This document shows, in pieces, positions 1 to 5,781 of a DNA stretch of 10,109 nt. Source of the stretch: Deltaproteobacteria bacterium (GTDB lineage: Bacteria > Desulfobacterota > Desulfuromonadia > Geobacterales > Pseudopelobacteraceae). The position numbers were made by a program, and so were the translations under genes. Each line of letters begins with the position of its first letter. The first letter of the stretch is position 1. The stretch lies in contig JACRCG010000153.1 of the NCBI GenBank assembly GCA_016219145.1, positions 1 through 10,109 of the forward strand, in the 5' to 3' direction. The notes under the pieces are model-generated. The model ran no database searches. It saw only the letters and a list, made by a program, of their open reading frames with translations, and was not told the DNA's origin.

Positions 1-180
1 GACTATTTCGATCCTGTCCCCGTCTGAAAGCATATGGGTGTCATAATTCGACTTGGGGACGATGTCCAGGTTAACCTCGACCGCTACCCGCTCCAGACCG
101 AGACCCAACCGGGCTAAAAGTCCGGAAACAGAAAGTCCGACCGGCTGTTCAGAACTTTCCCCATTCAGGATGATATGCAT
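1..180 (-). CDS. thiS: Sulfur carrier protein ThiS, N-terminal part (cut by window edge)
   Basis: This is the start of a ubiquitin-fold sulfur carrier. In the known pathway ThiS carries a C-terminal thiocarboxylate that supplies sulfur to ThiG for the thiazole ring of thiamine. The 60 visible codons begin MHIILNGES and include the ThiS-like stretches VAVEVNLDIVPKS and LSDGDRIEIV, which match the usual beta-grasp pattern just before the terminal Gly-Gly. That terminus lies outside the window, so only a few residues are probably missing. The ATG at 180 is preceded by GGGGAGT at 194-188, seven bases away, which is a strong ribosome-binding site. A TPP riboswitch and terminator lie directly upstream, which independently supports a thiamine role. 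More thi genes probably follow to the left. The family call is firm although the gene is partial. Confidence 0.88.
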   Translation of the reverse strand, partial: MHIILNGESSEQPVGLSVSGLLARLGLGLERVAVEVNLDIVPKSNYDTHMLSDGDRIEIV

Positions 181-201
181 ACGACACACTCCCCACAAAA
201 G

Positions 202-222
202 AAAAAAGCCGCGGAAGCGGCT
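202..222 (-). terminator. Riboswitch-controlled intrinsic terminator before thiS
   Basis: Read on the minus strand, AGCCGC (222-217) pairs with GCGGCT (212-207) around a TTCC loop and is followed at once by five T. It lies between the TPP aptamer and the thiS ribosome-binding site, which is the usual place for the expression platform of a transcription-terminating riboswitch. The inner half of its 5' arm plus its loop (219-213, CGCTTCC) is exactly complementary to GGAAGCG at the 3' edge of the aptamer (247-241). An alternative antiterminator fold is therefore available when TPP is absent. Confidence 0.85.
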
Positions 223-236
223 ATTGATAATCTATC

Positions 237-328
237 GGCGCGCTTCCCTACGCCGGCATTACCCGGATCAGGTACGAAGGGTCGCGGTGAAAAACCGCTC
301 TCAGTCGAAACTCCCCCAGCTTTCCGCC
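237..328 (-). promoter_or_regulatory. TPP riboswitch (THI element)
   Basis: Read on the minus strand, the conserved blocks of the TPP aptamer appear in order: a GGGGGAG block (317-311), CTGAGA (304-299), GACCCTTCG, ACCTGATC with CTGAT at 271-267, and GGGTAATGCCGGCGTAGGGAAGC reaching down to 242. GGCG (328-325) and CGCC (240-237) can close the base with a small internal loop, together with GCT/AGC next to the core. The aptamer binds thiamine pyrophosphate. Here it sits between a sigma70-like promoter and a terminator upstream of thiS, so the expected effect is premature termination when TPP is high. The motif match is near textbook; the exact outer ends of the basal helix are approximate. Confidence 0.95.
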
Positions 329-357
329 AAACTAGATGATTAGCGCACCTCTGTCAA
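329..357 (-). promoter_or_regulatory. Sigma70-like promoter of the thiamine operon
   Basis: On the minus strand there is a consensus -35 box TTGACA (357-352), a 17-base spacer and a -10 box TAGTTT (334-329). Transcription would begin at about 320-323, at the 5' edge of the TPP aptamer. This is the expected arrangement for a riboswitch leader. Confidence 0.7.
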
Positions 358-430
358 CCCAATTTTGTGAACCGGTTCGCTCGCAAAGTGCAATATATTT
401 TTAACCTTAGCGTGAGTTGCATTGAAATTG

Positions 431-446
431 TGGTATATTTCTGGCA
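431..446 (+). promoter_or_regulatory. Candidate promoter of the PilZ-ATPase pair
   Basis: TGGTATATT at 431-439 fits an extended -10 element (TG-N-TATATT), which can work without a good -35; none is seen at the right distance. The same bases also show the GG-N10-GC spacing of a sigma54 site (GG at 432-433, GC at 444-445), but the flanking bases match the TGGCAC/TTGC consensus only partly. The predicted leader before the PilZ start is about 45-55 bases. The site faces away from the thiamine promoter at 329-357. Confidence 0.4.
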
Positions 447-501
447 TTGTACCGAAGTCATAAACTCGGCATCTGCGAATCCACTTCCGGAGTAGTGTAA
501 A

Positions 502-852
502 ATGGCTGAAAAGCGTGACATCAAGAGACATAAAAAACGCATCACAGTCCGTTTTGGAATCGACGAGGCCAGCCGGGTCGCATTCACAGAAGATATCTCC
601 CTGACCGGAATGTTTATCAAAACCCCCAACATTGTGCCGCCTAACACAAAAATCAGAATAGTAATGGAACTTACCAACAGCCGGAATGTTGAAATTGAAG
701 CCAGGGTGATGTGGGCCAAGAAGGTGCCCCAGAATCTGTTCCATCTGGTAAAGAAAAGCGGCATGGGAGTACGGTTCCTGAAATTCCATTCCGGAGAAGA
801 CGTTTTCAATTCCTATTTCAAGGAACTATCAGCAGACAACCAACCCAGCTGA
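502..852 (+). CDS. Single-domain PilZ protein, putative c-di-GMP receptor
   Basis: This is a 116-residue cytoplasmic protein that is almost entirely one PilZ domain. Both c-di-GMP-binding motifs are visible: RxxxR as RHKKR at residues 9-13, and DxSxxG as DISLTG at 31-36. The later GMGVRF strand is also typical of PilZ. There is no YcgR N-domain, transmembrane segment or enzymatic domain, so it most likely acts as a small adaptor that binds a partner after c-di-GMP binding. The start is well set by GGAG at 489-492, nine bases before the ATG. The next gene begins 9 bases after the stop, with its ribosome-binding site overlapping this stop, so the two are probably co-transcribed and translationally coupled. 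The flagellar stator genes lie about 1.2 kb downstream, but nothing in the sequence proves that they are its target. Confidence 0.9.
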   Translation: MAEKRDIKRHKKRITVRFGIDEASRVAFTEDISLTGMFIKTPNIVPPNTKIRIVMELTNSRNVEIEARVMWAKKVPQNLFHLVKKSGMGVRFLKFHSGEDVFNSYFKELSADNQPS

Positions 853-861
853 GGGACTGCC

Positions 862-1956
862 ATGGCATGCCGAAAGATTTTCATAGGAGCAACCGGACAA
901 CATTGCGGCAAGACGACCATAAGCCTGTCATTGATGCATCTTGCCCGCAGAAAATACGGAAAAGTCGGTTTCATGAAACCGATCGGCCCTAAATGTATTG
1001 AATTCAACGGCCACACCGTCGACAAGGATGCGGCAATGTTTGCAACAGTATTCGGTGTTGAAGAGGATGTCACACTGATGTCCCCGATGACGCTCTCAGC
1101 CGGCACAACACGCCGGTTTCTCGACGGTGGAGTTGACCTCGCCTCTCCGCTGGAGACTATCCGGGCGGCTTGTGCCGAATTGGAAAGCAAGTACGACTTC
1201 CTGATTATTGAAGGCGCCGGGCACGGCGGTGTCGGCTCGGTAGTCGGCGCGAACAATGCCAAGGTGGCCGCGATGCTTAATGCTCCGGCACTTCTGGTGA
1301 CCGGTGGAGGAATCGGCAATGTGATTGACGCTGTAGAACTCAATCTGGCTCTTTATGAGAGGGAAAAAGCCAGCGTCAGGATAATCATGCCCAATAAGCT
1401 GGTCACAGAAAAGCGCGCCAATGCCATGACCTATCTCAACAAGGCTTTTGCGACAAACGGTTTGCTTGTCACCGGCGCATTCAACTACTCTCCCACATTG
1501 GCTGACCCGACCCTCTTGCATGTAGCCACCCTTCTGGGACGACCGCTCCTTGGTGATCCATCGGAACAGAGCCGCATCTGCCACACGATCCAGCTTGGCG
1601 CCGCATCTTCCCAGCGTGTAATCGATAACCTGGAAGATTCCACTCTCCTGATCGTGACAAGTTCGCGGGATGAACTAATGGTGACAGCATCATCACTGTA
1701 CAATATCCCCGAATTTAAAAGGCGTCTGGCAGGCCTGGTTATCGGCGGGCATGCACCGATATCTGACATCACCCAGCGGATTGTTGATGACAGCGGCATT
1801 CCCTATATCAGAATCGAAGAGACATCATCGGAAGTCTTCTACCAACTGAGGGAACATGTTTCAAAGATCGGCCCTGAAGATCATGAAAAAATCGCACTGA
1901 TAAACTCGATTGCCGAGAAGTACATCGACTTCGATGCAATTGATGCCAGACTTTGA
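862..1956 (+). CDS. P-loop ATPase with DRTGG domain (resembles the N-terminal half of long Pta)
   Basis: A 364-residue soluble protein. Residues 9-19 (GATGQHCGKTT) form a Walker A loop of the BioD/CobQ dethiobiotin-synthetase-like type. IIEGAGHGG at 115-123 is the matching Walker B-like/EGAG motif of this fold. Residues from about 225 to 335 resemble the DRTGG domain, including TSSRDELMVTASSL and LAGLVIGGHAP. The same ATPase plus DRTGG pair forms the regulatory N-terminal half of long bacterial phosphate acetyltransferases (Pta). The catalytic acetyltransferase domain is absent, and no frameshift suggests it was lost here. The substrate is unknown; the name phosphotransacetylase would be misleading. 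The start is supported by GAGGGA at 851-856, five bases from the ATG. The tight link to the PilZ gene suggests a joint task, perhaps nucleotide sensing, but this is inference. Confidence 0.82.
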   Translation: MACRKIFIGATGQHCGKTTISLSLMHLARRKYGKVGFMKPIGPKCIEFNGHTVDKDAAMFATVFGVEEDVTLMSPMTLSAGTTRRFLDGGVDLASPLETIRAACAELESKYDFLIIEGAGHGGVGSVVGANNAKVAAMLNAPALLVTGGGIGNVIDAVELNLALYEREKASVRIIMPNKLVTEKRANAMTYLNKAFATNGLLVTGAFNYSPTLADPTLLHVATLLGRPLLGDPSEQSRICHTIQLGAASSQRVIDNLEDSTLLIVTSSRDELMVTASSLYNIPEFKRRLAGLVIGGHAPISDITQRIVDDSGIPYIRIEETSSEVFYQLREHVSKIGPEDHEKIALINSIAEKYIDFDAIDARL

Positions 1957-1998
1957 TCGCGATCCAGACTATTACACCGGCTGTTAGCTAAAAAACTC

Positions 1999-2027
1999 TT
2001 GACCACGCGCTGTTTTTAATATTTATA
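1999..2027 (+). promoter_or_regulatory. Sigma70-like promoter of flbD-motAB
   Basis: TTGACC (1999-2004), a 17-base spacer and TTTATA (2022-2027) lie in the short gap before flbD and predict a start near 2034. This site suggests that flbD-motAB has its own transcription start and does not depend only on read-through from the ATPase gene. No convincing terminator is seen after that gene, so some read-through is possible. No clear sigma28 or sigma54 flagellar promoter was found here. Confidence 0.6.
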
Positions 2028-2058
2028 GGAAAGTGTTCATTCAGTTAGAGGAGTCTGC

Positions 2059-2379
2059 ATGATTGCATTGACGCGTATGGACAAACAACTCATGTACCTC
2101 AATCCGGATCACATCATCAGCATTGAGGAAACCCCCGATACCGTTATTACACTTTTCAATGGCAATCACTATATCGTCATGGAACGGGCGGATTCGATTA
2201 TCAGCAGGGTTGTAGCCTTCCGCTCCAGGGTGATTCGAAGAGCTCAGAACTCCAACAGGAGATATCTTCTCAGGCAGCGCAAAAGCCTGTTCCAGCGGGT
2301 AGCTCTTGCCAATGAGGCTGCCTGCCCGGCCACCAGGAACGCTCACGATCGCACTCCATTCCACAGTCGGGATTATTAG
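2059..2379 (+). CDS. flbD: FlbD/SwrD-family flagellar protein with a basic C-terminal extension
   Basis: A 106-residue protein. Residues 1-60 match the FlbD family: a start of the form IALTR, the asparagine in YLNPDHI, then IEETPDTVITLFNGNHYIV. Family members sit next to motAB in flagellar clusters, and the Bacillus homologue SwrD increases motor power. This is the borrelial-type FlbD family, not the Caulobacter transcription factor of the same name. Residues from about 62 onward form an arginine-rich tail (RVIRRAQNSNRRYLLRQRK) that makes the protein longer than the roughly 60-80 residues usual for the family. AGAGGAG at 2047-2053, five bases before the ATG, fixes the start. The stop lies 3 bases before motA, so translational coupling is likely. 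Confidence 0.85.
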   Translation: MIALTRMDKQLMYLNPDHIISIEETPDTVITLFNGNHYIVMERADSIISRVVAFRSRVIRRAQNSNRRYLLRQRKSLFQRVALANEAACPATRNAHDRTPFHSRDY

Positions 2380-2382
2380 CGT

Positions 2383-3129
2383 ATGGATTTAGCAACCATT
2401 ATAGGATTGGTGATGGGCTTCGGCGCGATTTTCGGTGGCGCCGCACTCGAAGGAGTACACATATCGGCCCTGATCCAGCCGACCGCTGCCATGATTGTTC
2501 TTGGCGGCACTTTTGGGGCCACCTTCGTCTGTTTCCCGCTTCCGGCGATCATCAATGCGCTGAAAGCGGTCAAAGGCGCTTTTCTCCCCATCATGGTGGA
2601 TCACGAGGGAGTTGTAATAGACATAATCAACTACGCTACCAAAGCCAGGCGCAACGGTTTGATTTCTCTTGAACAGGAAGCGCAGAACGCCAGGGATCCA
2701 TTTATCAAGAAGGGAATTTCACTTGTCGTGGACGGCATCGATCCCCAGAAGCTTCGCGAGACCCTGGAAGCTGATATCATGGCCTACGAAGACCACACCA
2801 AGCACAGTGTTGAATTCTATGAAGCGGCCGGCGGTTTTGCCCCGACCATCGGCATCATCGGAGCCGTTCTCGGCCTGATCCACGTCATGGGGAACCTTTC
2901 CGACACATCCAAGCTGGGAGGCGGTATTGCTGTTGCATTCGTTGCAACCATCTATGGCCTGATAGTGGCCAACATCATCTGTCTCCCCATCGGAACCAAA
3001 TTGAAAATCCGCATGAAGGAAGAGGTTTTACGTCGTGTCATGATCCTGGAAGGGTTGATCGCGATCCAGAACGGAGAGAACCCGCACTTCATCGAGCAAA
3101 AGCTCAAGGCATTCGTGGGCGGGCATTAA
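2383..3129 (+). CDS. motA: Flagellar motor stator protein MotA
   Basis: A 248-residue inner-membrane protein. With MotB it forms the ion-conducting stator that drives flagellar rotation. Four membrane segments are visible at about residues 3-24, 33-52, 152-170 and 181-203. The large cytoplasmic loop carries the RRNGLISLE motif at 89-97, whose arginine and glutamate correspond to the residues that contact FliG. Segment 3 contains GFAPTIGIIGAVLGL, and the two channel prolines fall at about 154 and 202. Length and pattern are normal for the family, and nothing looks broken. No strong ribosome-binding site precedes the ATG, only 3 bases after the flbD stop, so expression probably depends on coupling with flbD. 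Confidence 0.96.
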   Translation: MDLATIIGLVMGFGAIFGGAALEGVHISALIQPTAAMIVLGGTFGATFVCFPLPAIINALKAVKGAFLPIMVDHEGVVIDIINYATKARRNGLISLEQEAQNARDPFIKKGISLVVDGIDPQKLRETLEADIMAYEDHTKHSVEFYEAAGGFAPTIGIIGAVLGLIHVMGNLSDTSKLGGGIAVAFVATIYGLIVANIICLPIGTKLKIRMKEEVLRRVMILEGLIAIQNGENPHFIEQKLKAFVGGH

Positions 3130-3135
3130 ACGGCC

Positions 3136-3921
3136 ATGGCACTGAAGAAAGAACCTGAAAAGCATGTAAACCACGAACGCTGGCTGGTATCCTATGCCGA
3201 CTTCATCACCCTGCTGTTTGCCGTGTTTGTTGTTCTCTATGCCATGGGGCAGAGTGACAAGAAAAAGGTAGAGGAGGTCATGCAGTCGCTCAAGGAATCA
3301 TTCGGTATGATCAATGCCGGCGCACCAGCTCCCAAGGTAAACGTAATCCCCTCCAAAGCCATCACGGTCATTCCCGCCCTCAAGCCGGAATTGTCGATTG
3401 CCCCGACCGGCCGCCAGCGCAGCGGGACGGCAAAATCCCGGGCTGAGGAAAAAGACTTCCGCCAGATAACAGCCTCGGTGGAGGCCTATCTGATCAAGCG
3501 CGGCGCACAGAACAAGGTCACCTTGGAGATCACCCGCCGCGGCCTGATCGTCAGCCTCAAGGAAGCCGGCTTCTTTGACTCTGGACAGGCAGTTATCAGG
3601 CCGGATGCGTATGACCTGATAAACACAATTTCCGAGGTCATGACCCAGTACAACAACCCGTTGCGACTGGAAGGCCACACCGACAACGTTCCGATCAGCA
3701 CGTCACAGTTCCCATCCAACTGGGAGCTATCCACCGCTCGCGCAACAAACGGCCTCAAGTACCTGCTGAAAAACTTCGATGTCGACCCGGACAAGATATC
3801 CGCTACCGGATACGCCGAATTTCGGCCCGTAGCCGACAATTCAACGCCTGAAGGACGCGCCAAGAACCGCCGCGTGGACATCGTCATGCTTTCCGGAGAC
3901 GGTGAACGCGGAGAACCCTGA
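3136..3921 (+). CDS. motB: Flagellar motor stator protein MotB
   Basis: A 261-residue membrane protein. It begins with a short basic cytoplasmic tail, then one transmembrane helix (about residues 18-37) with the SYADFITLL motif. The aspartate at 22 is the ion-carrying residue of the stator. A linker rich in Pro, Ala and Lys (about 60-105) leads to an OmpA-like peptidoglycan-binding domain with EGHTDNVPIS (179-188), NWELSTARA (195-203) and NRRVDIVM (244-251). This domain anchors the stator to the cell wall. The gene starts 6 bases after motA, the usual pairing. No fliL or other flagellar gene follows; the next confident gene is convergent. I cannot decide between proton and sodium coupling from the sequence alone. 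Confidence 0.96.
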   Translation: MALKKEPEKHVNHERWLVSYADFITLLFAVFVVLYAMGQSDKKKVEEVMQSLKESFGMINAGAPAPKVNVIPSKAITVIPALKPELSIAPTGRQRSGTAKSRAEEKDFRQITASVEAYLIKRGAQNKVTLEITRRGLIVSLKEAGFFDSGQAVIRPDAYDLINTISEVMTQYNNPLRLEGHTDNVPISTSQFPSNWELSTARATNGLKYLLKNFDVDPDKISATGYAEFRPVADNSTPEGRAKNRRVDIVMLSGDGERGEP

Positions 3922-4067
3922 TTTTCCGCAAGCGCCCCGACTCAGCAGCCCACTCTCTTTTGCACCCGGCTCAAAATTGAATAGAAGCAAGCAAGACAAG
4001 CATATGACTTATCCTGTCACTACCATGTGCTACATTCCTTCCATCTACACAATCGGGAGGAAATGTC

Positions 4068-4259
4068 ATGGAAGCAGTAACGATTGCAGGGGTCGCCGTA
4101 GTTGTTGTCGGAGGGATATTCTCGTTTCTGGACCTGCTTGCCGACCTTGGAATTCAGGTCAGCACATCAAAGTCTTCCGGCAATAGTTCACCGGTCTTCG
4201 GCGGTTGTCTGCTGGCGTCGCAAAGACGGGTCAAGAAGGTGGCGGGGATGAACATTTGA
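4068..4259 (+). CDS. Possible small membrane protein, 63 residues
   Basis: The function is not recognised. The ATG is preceded by GGGAGG at 4055-4060, seven bases away, one of the best ribosome-binding sites in the window. The first half encodes a plausible single membrane helix (VTIAGVAVVVVGGIFSFLDL, about residues 4-23). It is followed by a Ser/Gly-rich stretch and a basic tail (SQRRVKKVAG). The last 72 bases overlap the 3' end of ttcA on the other strand, so the tail could be a by-product of that coding sequence. It is the only candidate gene in the 266-base gap after motB (3922-4187); no clear promoter or terminator was seen there. It could instead be a chance frame. Confidence 0.4.
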   Translation: MEAVTIAGVAVVVVGGIFSFLDLLADLGIQVSTSKSSGNSSPVFGGCLLASQRRVKKVAGMNI

Positions 4260-4985
4260 AAGCGCATTGAGCAGGCTGCTCTTCACATTGGGTATCTCCA
4301 CCTGCAGTTGCTTGAGAAGCTGTTTCATCCGTTTGCGCTGCAGGTCGGCGGTACCGCAGACCGGACAGCTGCAGCAGACCACCGGCAGGGAAACCTGGCC
4401 GGAAAAGCGTATGATGTCCTCTTCGGCAACGTAGACCAGCGGACGGATTACGGTAATGACACCATTGTCGGCCAGCATCGAGGCGGCCATGGATTTGAGT
4501 GAGCCTACAAAGAACTGGTTCAGCAGCAGGGTCTCGATAAAATCATCCTGATGGTGCCCCAGAGCCAGCTTGTTGCACCCCATTTCCTGAGCGACTTCAT
4601 AGAGAGCCCCCCGTTTCAGCCTGGCACAGATGGAACAGTACGACGACCCTGGCCGGCGTTTTTCCTGGATTATTTCGTAGTGTTCAGTCGGCACCATACG
4701 ATATGTAAAGTGGTTGTCACGCAGGAAAGCCTCAATAACCCCGGTCCGGTACCCCGGATAACCGGAATCGATATTGATCGCCACCAACTCGAAGGAAACA
4801 GGCGCCCGCCGTCGCAAATCCTCCAGCAGGAGCAGCAGTGTGTATGAATCCTTCCCCCCCGACACCGCCACCGCAATCCGGTCTCCGTTCTCAATCAGCC
4901 CAAAGTCGGCGATCGCCTTGCCCACACCATGGCGCAGCTTTTTGAAAAGCTGACTCCGGTTAAATTCCGCGCACGGATTCTTCAT
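4188..4985 (-). CDS. ttcA: tRNA 2-thiocytidine(32) synthetase TtcA
   Basis: A 265-residue cytoplasmic enzyme. TtcA adenylates cytidine 32 in certain tRNAs and replaces its oxygen with sulfur, using a PP-loop and an iron-sulfur cluster. The PP-loop SGGKDS is at 42-47, the cluster-binding pair CSIC at 117-120, GHHQDD at 143-148, and a later cysteine group CCSCPVCG at 204-211 that contains the expected third ligand. I chose the ATG at 4985 because AGGAG lies seven bases before it. An in-frame TTG at 5003 lies upstream of that ribosome-binding site and is unlikely. The gene follows the response regulator by 72 bases and may be partly co-transcribed with it, although a hairpin lies between them. 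Its 3' end overlaps a possible small gene on the plus strand. Confidence 0.94.
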   Translation of the reverse strand: MKNPCAEFNRSQLFKKLRHGVGKAIADFGLIENGDRIAVAVSGGKDSYTLLLLLEDLRRRAPVSFELVAINIDSGYPGYRTGVIEAFLRDNHFTYRMVPTEHYEIIQEKRRPGSSYCSICARLKRGALYEVAQEMGCNKLALGHHQDDFIETLLLNQFFVGSLKSMAASMLADNGVITVIRPLVYVAEEDIIRFSGQVSLPVVCCSCPVCGTADLQRKRMKQLLKQLQVEIPNVKSSLLNALSNVHPRHLLDPSLRRQQTTAEDR

Positions 4986-5020
4986 GCCGCTACTCCTTGA
5001 CAAATTAAACTGCAGTCATA

Positions 5021-5044
5021 GCGGAATCTTCGCTTCGATCCCGC
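5021..5044 (-). repeat. Hairpin between the response regulator gene and ttcA
   Basis: In minus-strand RNA, GCGGGAUC (5044-5037) pairs along all 8 positions with GAUUCCGC (5028-5021), counting one G-U pair, around the loop GAAGCGAA. It starts 13 bases after the response regulator stop and ends 35 bases before the ttcA start. No T-run follows, so it is not a standard intrinsic terminator. It could stabilise the 3' end of the upstream message, weaken read-through into ttcA, or be a protein-binding site. Confidence 0.5.
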
Positions 5045-5057
5045 CCATGCCATTTTA

Positions 5058-5771
5058 TTAAACACTGACGCCGCTGCGGCTGAAGCGGTATCCAACCCCT
5101 CGGACCGTCAGAAAATGTTTCGGGTGCGCCGGATCCGGTTCGAAGTATTTGCGCAGACGGACAATGAAGTTATCCAGCGTCCTGGTCTCGGTGTCACTGG
5201 TATAGCCCCAGACGGTCTGCAACAGTTCACTGCGCTGGATGGCCTGCCCTTCCTTGCGGAAGAAAAGCGACAGGACACGCACCTCCATTTCGGTCATGTC
5301 GATCTCGCCCTGGGCCGTTCTGGCACGGTAGGAGAGCAGGAACACCTCGTTATCACCGAAACGATACCCCTCTTCCACCGGTTCCGGCCGATACCATGAT
5401 GAGCGCCTCAGCATGCCCTTGACCCGCAGCAGGAATTCCGCCAGGTTGAACGGCTTGGTCAGGTAATCATCGGCACCGTTCTCCAACCCTTCAACCCGGT
5501 CGGACTCATCGGAACGGGCTGTCAGCATCAGAAACGGCACACGTGGATCCAGGTTCCTGATCAGGCGGCAGGCTTCAAAGCCGTCCATGCCCGGAAGCAT
5601 CACATCCAGTATTATCAGGTCAAAACGTTCTACTTCCAGCGACTTGAGAGCGCTCTCACCGGTTTCAAAATGGCTGATGCGCAACCCCTCTTCTTCCAGA
5701 TTGTAGCAAATGCCCCGCGCCAGGTGAATTTCATCCTCTACCAGCATGATCTGCGGTTTGTCGTTTATCAT
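5058..5771 (-). CDS. OmpR-family DNA-binding response regulator
   Basis: A 237-residue two-component regulator. The receiver domain (about 6-122) shows the acidic pair in LVEDE (12-14), the phosphorylated aspartate D56 in LIILDVMLPGMDG, the switch threonine T84 in LTAR, and K106 in LTKPF. The C-terminal winged-helix domain runs from about 145 to 235, with EMEVRVLSLFF, the recognition-helix area TRTLDNFIVRLRKYF, and the closing wing TVRGVGYRF. The ATG at 5771 is preferred: AGGG lies eight bases upstream, whereas the in-frame GTG at 5780 has its AGGG only four bases away. The kinase gene ends 10 bases upstream, so the two form one operon and one signalling pair. The target genes cannot be read from the sequence; the kinase promoter region and ttcA are natural candidates. 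Confidence 0.94.
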   Translation of the reverse strand: MINDKPQIMLVEDEIHLARGICYNLEEEGLRISHFETGESALKSLEVERFDLIILDVMLPGMDGFEACRLIRNLDPRVPFLMLTARSDESDRVEGLENGADDYLTKPFNLAEFLLRVKGMLRRSSWYRPEPVEEGYRFGDNEVFLLSYRARTAQGEIDMTEMEVRVLSLFFRKEGQAIQRSELLQTVWGYTSDTETRTLDNFIVRLRKYFEPDPAHPKHFLTVRGVGYRFSRSGVSV

Positions 5772-5781
5772 ATCCTGCACC

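Noticed and set aside
340..809. Two long minus-strand open frames opposite the PilZ gene
   Set aside because: They lack ribosome-binding sites and family motifs, overlap a gene with intact PilZ motifs, and run into the thiamine promoter region. They are shadow frames.
1953..3070. Identical 16-base stretch TTGATCGCGATCCAGA at 1953-1968 and 3055-3070
   Set aside because: One copy spans the ATPase stop codon and the other lies inside motA coding sequence. It contains the short palindrome GATCGCGATC. With only two copies and no pattern around them, chance or a common short motif is the simplest view.
3902..4186. Plus-strand open frame overlapping the end of motB
   Set aside because: It has no ribosome-binding site, a composition unlike a folded protein, and it begins inside motB. 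The 4068 frame is the better candidate in this gap.
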